From Pacificibacter marinus (lineage in GTDB: Bacteria; Pseudomonadota; Alphaproteobacteria; Rhodobacterales; Rhodobacteraceae), in NCBI RefSeq assembly GCF_018860665.1, contig NZ_JAHKPK010000003.1:82831-146830 (forward strand): DNA of 64,000 bases. The letters run 5' to 3'. The position numbers and the translations under genes were made by a program. Positions 1 through 7,217 of the stretch are shown piece after piece. Numbering within the stretch: the stretch's first letter is position 1; each line of letters begins with the position of its first letter. The notes under the pieces are model-generated. The model was not told where the DNA came from. It worked only from the letters and a program-made list of their open reading frames with translations, and searched no databases.

Positions 1-2
1 TC

Positions 3-731
3 GATGCCACAGCCAAGGGCGCAAATCTAGGCCGCGGCGTTTTGGAAGAAAGCGAAATCACTTCGGGCGTGAACCCCGGCAGCGGCAAAAGCAAATCGGT
101 ACCGTTCAACGCGCCCCGCTGGGCTTTGTCTGCGCCGATCGTGCGTCTGTTCAACGAAATGTATTTTCGCCGCGTGCCCGCCTCTGGGCGCACAAGCGTC
201 AAACCGATTACTGATCCGTTTTTCCCGCTGGATGCGATCCACAATTGGAACCGTCTGTACGGCAAAAACGGCTTTAACCAATTTCAATGCGTTGTGCCGC
301 TTGAGGCCACGAATTGTTTGCGCATCATGCTGGAGCGGATTTCAGCCTCTGGGCTGGCTTCACCTTTGGCAGTGTTGAAAAAAATGGGCGCGGGACGCGC
401 GGGCTATATGTCATTTCCGATGGAAGGCTACACTTTGGCGGTGGATTTTCCCAATCGCGGCAGCGCCGAATATTTGGTGCGTGAATTGACCGATCTGGCG
501 CGCGAGGCTGGCGGGCGGATTTACTTTGCCAAAGATGGCTTGGCCCAAGCGAAACAGATCGCAGGCATGTATCCAGAACAAAAGGCATGGCAGCAAGAGG
601 TGGCGAAAGCCGATCCAGAGCGCGCGATGGAAACTGATTTGGTGCGTCGCTTGCAATTGCGCGGTGCGCCAGCTGCGCCCAAGTTCCCTGAAACAAGCCT
701 GTCTGCCAAAGACCAAGGAGAGAGCGCATGA
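3..731 (+). CDS. DprE1-like FAD-dependent oxidase, C-terminal part (5' end outside window)
   Basis: The frame is open to the left edge, so only about the last 243 residues are visible. What remains looks like the substrate-binding and C-terminal part of a vanillyl-alcohol-oxidase-type flavoprotein related to decaprenylphosphoryl-ribose 2'-oxidase (DprE1): the block around FYPLD/WNRLYG, a QFQCVVP strand, GRAGYMSFPMEGYTLAVDFP-like core, and near the C-terminus YFAKDG, whose Lys matches the active-site Lys region of DprE1. The FAD domain would lie upstream. The gene overlaps the next reductase by 4 bases (ATGA), as expected for the DprE1/DprE2 pair. The family is inferred from motifs. The actual lipid-linked sugar substrate is not established, and a sugar-lactone oxidase relative is the main alternative. 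Confidence 0.75.
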   Translation, partial: DATAKGANLGRGVLEESEITSGVNPGSGKSKSVPFNAPRWALSAPIVRLFNEMYFRRVPASGRTSVKPITDPFFPLDAIHNWNRLYGKNGFNQFQCVVPLEATNCLRIMLERISASGLASPLAVLKKMGAGRAGYMSFPMEGYTLAVDFPNRGSAEYLVRELTDLAREAGGRIYFAKDGLAQAKQIAGMYPEQKAWQQEVAKADPERAMETDLVRRLQLRGAPAAPKFPETSLSAKDQGESA

Positions 732-1480
732 GCAAAGCCTCACAAAACGAGACATGGATTATTCTGGGCGCAACCTCGTCAATGGCGCGGGCCTTTGCAC
801 GCGATGTGGCAGCGCGCGGCGCGACCCTGTTGGTTTGCGGACGCGACATGGATGATCTGGCCAGCACAGCGCAAGATTGCTTGGCACGCGGCGCGAAAAT
901 GGCTGAGCCATGTGCCTTTGATGCGCGCGACACATCCAGCTTTGCCCCGATTATTGAACGCGCCACGTCGGAAGACGGCGTGATCAACTGCGCCGTTTTC
1001 GTAGGCTCGATGCCAACCCAAGACGCGATTGATGCAGAGCCTGATTTGATCAATGGCACGGTACAAGACAATTTCACCGGCCCCGCGACGTTTTTGCAAA
1101 TGCTGGCTCCTGAATTGGAAAGCCGCGGCAGTGGCACGGTCGTGGGCGTTGGATCTGTTGCGGGGGATCGGGGGCGCATCGGCAATTATGTTTACGGATC
1201 GGCCAAATCGGGTTTTGCCACCTATCTGTCAGGCTTACGCAACCGTTTGACCCGCGCAGGCGGCCATGTGGTCACTGTGAAACCGGGTTTTGTCGACACG
1301 GCGATGACATGGGATGTGGAAGGCATGTTCTTGGTCGCGGCCCCTGAAAAGGTGGCGTCAGACATAATGAAGGCCGTCACCAAGAAAAAGAATGTGATCT
1401 ACACGCCGTTTTTCTGGCGCTACATCATGCTGATCATCCGCCATATCCCTGAGTTTATCTTTAAAAAGATGTCTATCTGA
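728..1480 (+). CDS. Short-chain dehydrogenase, DprE2-like
   Basis: A 250-residue short-chain dehydrogenase/reductase. The N-terminus has an ILGATSSMA nucleotide-binding turn of the GxTSxI/L type seen in DprE2-like enzymes, and the catalytic YxxxK appears as YGSAK near residue 158 with an upstream Ser in GVGSVAG. The C-terminus is hydrophobic and basic (residues about 228-250), consistent with membrane association and a lipid-linked substrate. It starts inside the stop of the DprE1-like gene, so the two are translated together. In actinobacteria this pair epimerises decaprenyl-phospho-ribose to the arabinose form, and that is the working inference here. A generic SDR role cannot be excluded. 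Confidence 0.8.
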   Translation: MSKASQNETWIILGATSSMARAFARDVAARGATLLVCGRDMDDLASTAQDCLARGAKMAEPCAFDARDTSSFAPIIERATSEDGVINCAVFVGSMPTQDAIDAEPDLINGTVQDNFTGPATFLQMLAPELESRGSGTVVGVGSVAGDRGRIGNYVYGSAKSGFATYLSGLRNRLTRAGGHVVTVKPGFVDTAMTWDVEGMFLVAAPEKVASDIMKAVTKKKNVIYTPFFWRYIMLIIRHIPEFIFKKMSI

Positions 1481-1565
1481 GGGATCGCGCCAAAGCGTTG
1501 CGCCGTTAAGGTTAACAGCTCGCGTTTTGCAACACATGTAAATGTCACATAAATATATGTCACAC

Positions 1566-1597
1566 AAAAGGGACGCCCAAATGGAGCGTCCCTTTTT
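1566..1597. terminator. Bidirectional hairpin terminator
   Basis: Arms AAAAGGGACGC (1566-1576) and GCGTCCCTTTT (1586-1596) pair perfectly around a 9-base loop. Each strand ends in a T run. It lies between the convergent SDR gene and lytic transglycosylase and can serve both. Confidence 0.85.
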
Positions 1598-1752
1598 GAT
1601 GTTTTGCGCCAGCACAGGCGGCTGTTCTCCCTGTGTTACTCGCGTTGACTTTGTTTCAAACCAACGCACCCCGAGCCTTATAAATGTTGATCCGCCATTA
1701 TACCCGCCTTTTGCTATGAACTTGTACGCTTTCCCAGCGACTATATGGTCCT

Positions 1753-2778
1753 CTAATTCGATGAGCGCAGCGCGTTGGTGGCGAAGACGCAGCCATCGGA
1801 GTAGAGTTCGGGCTGAGTGACGCAAAGCCTGCGTGCGACTTGCCACGCAGCAAGGACTTTGGGCACATAGGCGCGGGTTTCGGGATATGGCGGCACGCCA
1901 CGATTGTCTTTGACCGCGTTTTCGCCTGCATTGTAGCCCGCCAGAGCCAAGATCACATCGCCTTTAAACTCTTTGATTAACCAATCCAGATAGGTGATCC
2001 CGCCAGATATATTTTGTGAAGGGTCCATGGGATCTGTGACGCCAAAGCGCGCGGCTGTGGCGGGGATCAATTGCATCAAGCCCTGCGCCCCTGCTCCGCT
2101 CACCGCATTCGTTTTGCCTGCAGATTCCACCGCGATAACAGCCAAAGCCAAAGCGGGGCTGACATCTGTACCAATAGAATGGATCAGTAAGTCTGTGCCA
2201 TATCTATTGGCCAAATCCGTGACATGTTGAAAGCTGGGGGTAGACAAGACTGCTGCACCGTCATTGTCGAGCGCGGCCAAAGCCTGCGCAAAACGTTCAG
2301 GACCAGCACCCGCCACATCATGGGGCACAACAGTCCAATACCAGTCTTGCAGATCGGCAGGCGCTTTTGGCACATCGGCCAAAGGCATCACAGTGCCTGC
2401 GGGCAGCGGACCTGTTGGACCGCTGGGGCCTTGTGGGGCGCTGGGTGATGAGGGCCGGATTTGAACGGTGATGCGATTGGTGGTGCCCGATTTGGGTGGT
2501 GTCAGGCGACGCGGTGTCACTTTGGGCCAAGGGGCTGGCGTCAGCGAGGGGGTAACCTTTTTAACAGTACTTCCAGTTTTGGGGCCGATAACGCTGGGGC
2601 CAGTTGGACCGGTTGGACTGGTTTGCGCCAAGACCGCAAGCGGTGCTGCACTGGCGAGACCCCATATGAGACCCGTATAAAGGCAACATTTCGGAACACC
2701 TGTGCGTGGCACCCTGGCCCGTATCCTGGCCCAAATAGTGATTCCACTCATGAATATGCCCAACCTGCTTTTTCTCAT
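1753..2778 (-). CDS. Lytic transglycosylase with Gly-Pro-Thr-rich linker
   Basis: A 341-residue SLT-type (family 1) lytic transglycosylase that would cleave peptidoglycan in the periplasm. After an N-terminal hydrophobic export segment ending about residue 52 (AVLAQT) comes a low-complexity region rich in Gly, Pro, Thr and Ser with collagen-like triplets (residues about 54-63 and 112-127). The catalytic domain occupies about 195-320, with the catalytic Glu in AVES (E218), GLMQLIP (233-239) and GYNAG (281-285). It runs divergently from the pilin genes, sharing a 330-base upstream region, which suggests a role in opening the wall for the Tad machine. The start is uncertain: a second ATG lies at 2751 and neither has a clear ribosome binding site. 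Confidence 0.85.
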   Translation of the reverse strand: MRKSRLGIFMSGITIWARIRARVPRTGVPKCCLYTGLIWGLASAAPLAVLAQTSPTGPTGPSVIGPKTGSTVKKVTPSLTPAPWPKVTPRRLTPPKSGTTNRITVQIRPSSPSAPQGPSGPTGPLPAGTVMPLADVPKAPADLQDWYWTVVPHDVAGAGPERFAQALAALDNDGAAVLSTPSFQHVTDLANRYGTDLLIHSIGTDVSPALALAVIAVESAGKTNAVSGAGAQGLMQLIPATAARFGVTDPMDPSQNISGGITYLDWLIKEFKGDVILALAGYNAGENAVKDNRGVPPYPETRAYVPKVLAAWQVARRLCVTQPELYSDGCVFATNALRSSN

Positions 2779-3108
2779 TTTTGTCAGTTTCGCAAAAATA
2801 AAAGGTTTCGACCAGTGATTAGCGCAAAATTGGCACCAATAACCGGTTTGGTTAACGACAAATTACCTCTCCAAGCGATAAACTGTAAAAAGGTTAATTT
2901 TAAAATCGATATATTTCAGATGCTTACAGATTTTAGTTGATCAAAAATTAACGGTACCAAAAACGTACTATTCCTGCCCCACTCTCGCCCCAGTTCGGGG
3001 GCCATATAGTCACATCGAAAGCGACAAGGCAGACGACGCGGTACGGGAAACACCGCAGCTAACACCGCTTAGAACGTGGACATCAGATATACCCCGGAGG
3101 GTAACAAC
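2779..3108. promoter_or_regulatory. Divergent control region, lytic transglycosylase / flp
   Basis: This is 330 bases without a gene. It is markedly A+T-rich from about 2800 to 2970 and becomes G+C-richer in the presumed leader. A small hairpin (GCCCC 2987-2991 with GGGGC 2997-3001) and a CtrA-like half-site pair (2852-2866) are visible. No confident -35/-10 pair could be assigned. Confidence 0.5.
2852..2866. promoter_or_regulatory. Candidate CtrA-type site
   Basis: TTAA-CGACAAA-TTAC matches the CtrA consensus TTAA-N7-TTAA at seven of eight positions. It lies about 245 bases before the first pilin start. CtrA is known to control pilin transcription in Caulobacter. Binding here is inference only, and A+T-rich sequence produces such matches by chance. 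Confidence 0.3.
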
Positions 3109-3300
3109 ATGAAATTTTTTAAACTCTACAAAAACTTCCAAGCAGACGAAGACGGCGCAGTAACTGTTGACTGGGTGGTTTTGACTTCCGCAATCGTCGG
3201 CCTCGGTGTTGCAGTTCTCGCAACTGTTGCAAAAGGCACAAAAGAAATTGGTTCTACAATTTCTTCCGATCTCGCTGGCCGCTCGGTCGTAACTTACTAA
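3109..3300 (+). CDS. flp: Flp-type pilin, copy 1
   Basis: A 63-residue Flp prepilin, the subunit of the Tad pilus. A short basic/acidic leader ends in ADEDG (residues 12-16). Cleavage after G16 would release a mature chain starting AVTVDW, followed by one hydrophobic helix (about 22-41). Canonical Flp pilins carry Glu-Tyr at mature positions 5 and 6, whereas here these are Asp-Trp. The start is ATG 3109, with GGAGG at 3096-3100 spaced eight bases. The C-terminus ends in an aromatic residue (VVTY). A near-identical copy follows 51 bases downstream. Confidence 0.9.
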   Translation: MKFFKLYKNFQADEDGAVTVDWVVLTSAIVGLGVAVLATVAKGTKEIGSTISSDLAGRSVVTY

Positions 3301-3351
3301 GTCAAAATATCTCAAAGTCTTTGGCTTTGATCTGAACACAGGAAATACATC

Positions 3352-3543
3352 ATGAAATTCTTCAAACTCTACAAAAACTTCCAAGCAGACGAAGACGGCG
3401 CAGTAACAGTGGACTGGGTTGTTTTGACTTCCGCAATCGTAGGCCTCGGTGTTGCTGTTCTCGCAACTGTTGCAACAGGCACAAAGAAAATTGGTTCTAC
3501 AATTTCTTCCGATCTCGCTGGCCGCTCGGTCGTAACTTACTAA
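3352..3543 (+). CDS. flp: Flp-type pilin, copy 2
   Basis: A tandem duplicate of the preceding pilin, 63 residues. By eye it differs at about 10 of 192 bases and only two residues (K42T and E46K), and the last 58 bases are identical. The mature N-terminus is again AVTVDW after Gly16. Both copies would be processed by the peptidase at 13613. The ribosome binding site is AGGAAA (3340-3345). Two strong hairpins follow, suggesting the pilin mRNA is stabilised or ended before cpaB. Two pilins differing by charge near the surface-exposed part could mix in one fibre. Confidence 0.9.
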   Translation: MKFFKLYKNFQADEDGAVTVDWVVLTSAIVGLGVAVLATVATGTKKIGSTISSDLAGRSVVTY

Positions 3544-3550
3544 GTTACCT

Positions 3551-3575
3551 TGATCAACGCTTTACGTGTTGATCA
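3551..3575 (+). other. Stem-loop after flp copy 2
   Basis: TGATCAAC (3551-3558) pairs with GTTGATCA (3568-3575), extended by two inner pairs including G·U, around a five-base loop. There is no T run, so it is not a classical terminator. An mRNA-stabilising or attenuating role is possible. Confidence 0.5.
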
Positions 3576-3590
3576 GACAGGCAAGACATG

Positions 3591-3619
3591 AAAACCGCGC
3601 TCTTAATCGGCGCGGTTTT
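3591..3619 (+). terminator. Terminator-like hairpin between flp and cpaB
   Basis: AAAACCGCGC (3591-3600) pairs perfectly with GCGCGGTTTT (3610-3619) around nine bases. It is probably a partial terminator that makes pilin mRNA more abundant than the downstream assembly genes. The same bases lie inside an open reading frame of 23 codons (3588-3659). Confidence 0.7.
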
Positions 3620-3832
3620 CACCATTTGGGCCGTCTTCCTGGCTGACCATGAGATGTGAGACGATTGACCCAGAAGGGACGACAAAGATGCCCTGACAGC
3701 ACTTTGTTATACAAAAACAGTAGAATCCCAGCTGTTGACGCGCGAAAACCACGAATTCGCCATATTCAACAGTCATTTTCGAACAGTGAGCAGAAGGCCC
3801 AAATCAAGGGTCAGAGGCAAGAGGATGTGAAG

Positions 3833-4678
3833 ATGCGTATTATTTTTGGATTGGTTTTGGTGGTTGGGATGGCCCTTGCGGGCTTTGCTGTTCACATTAC
3901 GAGAGGTTACCTCTCAACCTATCAAGCGGATTTGGATCGCGAAAAAGCGTTGCGCCAGAATATCGTGAAAACGGAAGAGATTTACATCGTGACAACGAAA
4001 GTTGCATACGGTGATCCCATTTTAGCCGAGGCGGTGACGCTGGCAAAATGGCCGGTAGACTTCATGCCCGAAGGCGTGTTTCGCACCGAAGAAGAATTAT
4101 TCCCGCAAGGCGCCGATGTGCCTCGGATTGCCCTGCGTGCGATTGAACCGATGGAGCCGCTTCTGGGTGTCAAAGTGACCGAACCCGGTGCTGATGCAGG
4201 CGTGGCCTCGCGACTGAGCAAAGGTATGCGCGCCTTCGCGATCCGTGTAGATGTGTCCACAGGTGTGTCCGGATTCTTGCGTCCTGGCGATAAAGTTGAC
4301 GTCTATTGGACAGGTAATTTGCCGGGTCAGAACAACGGTGACGTCACCAAATTGATCGAATCCTCTGTGCCGCTCGTGGCGATTGACCAAATGGCCGACG
4401 GTGAGCGGTCTTCGCCCACCATCGCACGCACTGTGACCGTAGAAATCACACCACAACAGGTTGCCGCATTGGCGCAGGCACAATCCACTGGTCGCTTGTC
4501 CCTGTCCCTTGTCGGCCGCGATGATGATACCGTGATCGATGGTGTTGAGATCGACCAAAAGACTCTTTTGGGCATCGAAGCCGCAGCACAAATTGTCGCT
4601 GCTCCCGAAGAGCGCGTCTGCACAGTGCGTACCCGCAAAGGCGCAGAGATCATCGATATGCCGATCCCCTGTAGCTAA
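3833..4678 (+). CDS. cpaB: Tad pilus assembly protein CpaB (RcpC)
   Basis: A 281-residue periplasmic protein anchored by one N-terminal helix (residues about 3-21). It has a SAF-type domain in the first half (KVAYGDPI...ALRAIEPMEPLLGVKV) and the conserved RAFAIRVDVSTGVSGFLRPGDKVDV segment characteristic of CpaB/RcpC, which works with the secretin channel. An upstream in-frame extension to 3656 exists, but ATG 3833 has GAGG at 3821-3824 and directly precedes the membrane helix, so it is chosen. It is separated from the pilins by two hairpins and from cpaC by 268 bases with another hairpin. Confidence 0.92.
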   Translation: MRIIFGLVLVVGMALAGFAVHITRGYLSTYQADLDREKALRQNIVKTEEIYIVTTKVAYGDPILAEAVTLAKWPVDFMPEGVFRTEEELFPQGADVPRIALRAIEPMEPLLGVKVTEPGADAGVASRLSKGMRAFAIRVDVSTGVSGFLRPGDKVDVYWTGNLPGQNNGDVTKLIESSVPLVAIDQMADGERSSPTIARTVTVEITPQQVAALAQAQSTGRLSLSLVGRDDDTVIDGVEIDQKTLLGIEAAAQIVAAPEERVCTVRTRKGAEIIDMPIPCS

Positions 4679-4735
4679 TAAAGCACAAGGCAACGCTTCA
4701 TTTGCTCAAACTTAGCGGCACAGCGCAAAGTTTTG

Positions 4736-4770
4736 AAAAGGCAGCATCTGATAAAAGGTGCCGCCTTTTT
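4736..4770 (+). terminator. Hairpin terminator or attenuator after cpaB
   Basis: AAAAGGC-A-GCATC and the complementary arm ending GCCTTTTT form about 12 pairs with one mismatch and a loop of eight bases, followed by a T run (4766-4770). It sits in the 268-base gap before cpaC, so it may only reduce read-through. Confidence 0.7.
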
Positions 4771-4946
4771 CAATGACTTGTCGGCAAAACCCGGTCGTGA
4801 CCTAGAGGCAACCTGTGACTTGTCCACATCACCAAAGCCAGCCAAGCGATTGATTCTTGCAAACAAACCGGTTTTCGGCCATGGTAACCGCAATAGGGTC
4901 GTTAGAACCCAAATCTAGAGGCGTGATCATTTCAGAGGCAGGTCAC

Positions 4947-6359
4947 ATGAAAATGATGAATATACTTAAGGCAGCCCTATTGGGGTGCGCCGTCGCGAAC
5001 ATGGTGCCGCAGGTGGCATTTGCAGATAAACTTCGGGTTATGACGGGATCGCCTTCTGGGGCTTTGAACGTCCCAATGAACCGCGCTGTGGTCGTTGAAA
5101 GTGACGAACCCTTTGCGGAAATTTCGGTGGCCAACGCCGAGATTGCAGATATTTCGACATTGTCTGACAGATCGATTTATGTGCTTGGGCGCTCACCTGG
5201 CCTGACGACGATGACGCTTTTGGCACCGGACGGATCTTTGATCACCAACGTTCAGATCCAAGTCACCCCAGATATTTCAGAATTCAAAGAACGCTTGCGT
5301 CAGATCATGCCCAATGAGGCGATTGAAGTGCGCACCGCCAACGATGGCATCGTTTTGTCAGGGGTGGTCCAATCGGTCACCTCGATGGAACGCGCAGTTG
5401 AACTGGCCAATCGTTATGCGCCGGATCGTGTATCCAATCTGCTAAACATCGGCGGCACCCAGCAGGTGATGTTGAAAGTGCGCTTTGCGGAAATGTCGCG
5501 CTCAGTCTCGAAAAACCTTTCAGGATCTTTGGCTTTCGTGGGCAGCGTCGGAACAAACGGCAACTGGACCGGCTCTGAGACCGGTAGTTTTCTAAGCGAC
5601 GACAACGGCGTAACCACTGCGCTCACCGCAAAAGATGATTCATTGGGCGCGTTGAAACTTGGCGCGTCTATCGGCGGCACCGAGATTGCTGTGTTGCTCG
5701 AAGCGATGGAAAGCAAAGGCATCGTGCGCACACTCGCCGAGCCAAACCTGACTGCCCTGTCTGGCCAGCAAGCCAAATTCCTTGCGGGTGGCGAATATCC
5801 AATTCCTGTTGCCAGCGAAAACGGCATCACCATTGAATACAAACCTTTCGGTGTTGAGCTCGACTTTACCCCCCGTGTTGTGAACGGCGATCAGATCAAC
5901 TTGGAACTCAAAGCAGCTGTGTCTGGCATTGACACCACAGTGAACTACAACCTTGAGGGATTTTCGGTGAGCTCGTTCACGCGTCGCGAGACATCGACGA
6001 CTGTGGAAATGCGGGACGGCGAAAGCTTTGCCATCGCGGGCCTGTTGCAAGACGATTTCCAAGACCTTGCCGGCCAAGTACCATGGTTGGGCGACATCCC
6101 CGTTTTGGGTGCCCTATTCCGGTCAACCGATTATTCACGTGACCAATCTGAGCTGGTGATCATCGTTACGCCGCATCTGGTCACGCCGACCAATGGACTA
6201 GCTTTGGCTTTACCAACGGATCGCGTGAAAATTCCAACAGAATCTGAATTGTTTTTGTTTGGTAAAACTTATGGCGGCACTGAGCGCCCGAAAACAGGTG
6301 CTGCGGCTGAAGTCGCCAAGCAAGACTTTTCCGGTTCTTACGGCTATGTGATGGAGTAA
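4947..6359 (+). CDS. cpaC: Tad secretin CpaC (RcpA)
   Basis: A 470-residue outer-membrane secretin of the Tad pilus. It has a signal peptide (about residues 1-28, ending PQVAFA), a pilus/N-terminal domain (RAVVVESDEPFAEISVANAEIADI), a BON-like region, and the type II/III secretin domain in the C-terminal half with EPNLTALSGQQAKFLAGGEYPIPV and the VPWLGDIPVLGALFRS signature. ATG 4947 is preferred over longer in-frame starts because an AGAGGCAGG purine stretch (4934-4942) precedes it and the signal peptide begins there. It is followed after four bases by the OmpA-type lipoprotein. Confidence 0.93.
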   Translation: MKMMNILKAALLGCAVANMVPQVAFADKLRVMTGSPSGALNVPMNRAVVVESDEPFAEISVANAEIADISTLSDRSIYVLGRSPGLTTMTLLAPDGSLITNVQIQVTPDISEFKERLRQIMPNEAIEVRTANDGIVLSGVVQSVTSMERAVELANRYAPDRVSNLLNIGGTQQVMLKVRFAEMSRSVSKNLSGSLAFVGSVGTNGNWTGSETGSFLSDDNGVTTALTAKDDSLGALKLGASIGGTEIAVLLEAMESKGIVRTLAEPNLTALSGQQAKFLAGGEYPIPVASENGITIEYKPFGVELDFTPRVVNGDQINLELKAAVSGIDTTVNYNLEGFSVSSFTRRETSTTVEMRDGESFAIAGLLQDDFQDLAGQVPWLGDIPVLGALFRSTDYSRDQSELVIIVTPHLVTPTNGLALALPTDRVKIPTESELFLFGKTYGGTERPKTGAAAEVAKQDFSGSYGYVME

Positions 6360-6363
6360 GATC

Positions 6364-7023
6364 ATGCGCGCAAATATCAAAATGACACTGGCTGCGACAA
6401 GCCTTTTGGCTCTCTCTGCTTGCTCTGATTCACCTGTCTTTGCGTCTTGGACACAAGAGGCCGGCGGATATTTGGACAACGGCACCTTTGGCAACGCGAC
6501 GATGAACAACACTTTGATTCAAAATGGTGAATTGTCTTACGCCATTAACATGAATGAACGTTTTGCCGCCGAAGTTGACACCACAGTGAACTTTGAATTC
6601 AATTCTGCGATCTTGGATGGGCCTGCGCGCGAGACGATCAAGCGACAAGCCGCATATATCGCGCAATTCCCCGAAGTACGTTTCCGCGTCTTTGGCCACA
6701 CTGATTTGGTTGGCTCTGATGCTTCGAACAAAGCGCTTGGGATGCGTCGCGCCCGTGCTGTTGTGAATGAAATGGTCCGTCACGGGATTTCAAGATCACG
6801 CGTCGAAGCGGTGATTTCCGAGGGCGAAACACAGCCCTTGGTCGCCACACAGGGTCCAGAACGTCGCAATCGTCGCACGGTGACCGAAGTGTCAGGCTTT
6901 GTCCAAAACGCACCGCTGATCATGGACAGCCGTTACGCCGATATCATTCACCGTGAATACATCGAAAGTGCGACAGCGCCTTCTGCCCTTGTAGATTATG
7001 GCCAATCTCAGCTAGCGGAGTAA
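6364..7023 (+). CDS. OmpA-family lipoprotein of the tad locus
   Basis: A 219-residue protein with a lipoprotein signal (LSAC, Cys20) and a C-terminal OmpA/Pal-type peptidoglycan-binding domain (about 85-185): FEFNSAILD, FGHTDLVGS, LGMRRARAV and a final NRRTV. It occupies the place where cpaD lies in Caulobacter-type loci. No cpaD is seen, so this protein may anchor the secretin to peptidoglycan. The last 35 residues go beyond the OmpA fold. It lies four bases after cpaC and is co-transcribed with it. Confidence 0.88.
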   Translation: MRANIKMTLAATSLLALSACSDSPVFASWTQEAGGYLDNGTFGNATMNNTLIQNGELSYAINMNERFAAEVDTTVNFEFNSAILDGPARETIKRQAAYIAQFPEVRFRVFGHTDLVGSDASNKALGMRRARAVVNEMVRHGISRSRVEAVISEGETQPLVATQGPERRNRRTVTEVSGFVQNAPLIMDSRYADIIHREYIESATAPSALVDYGQSQLAE

Positions 7024-7217
7024 ACATCGTCCCGAAATAGCGAATTATTATGCTATTTTGGCCCTATTGTTGCCCACATTGCCCGTCACCTTAGACCCAA
7101 TAGGAGCAGTTCGTTTGACAGTGAGTCGGACGACATGCGCCAGGGACCAAGGGGCGGGCTTTGTTTTTAAAGCAAACCTTTTTGGCTTTGGCGCTCCAAG
7201 GTGAAAAGGACGCGGCA

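Noticed and set aside
325..1185. Long minus-strand open frame of 286 codons
   Set aside because: It lies opposite the DprE1-like and SDR genes, has atypical composition and no ribosome binding site.
1542..1820. Plus-strand frame of 92 codons after the SDR gene
   Set aside because: It spans the terminator at 1566-1597 and runs into the lytic transglycosylase; no ribosome binding site.
7033..7059. A+T-rich dyad (AAATAGC with GCTATTT) before cpaE
   Set aside because: Seven to nine weak pairs with a ten-base loop and no T run; too weak to call.
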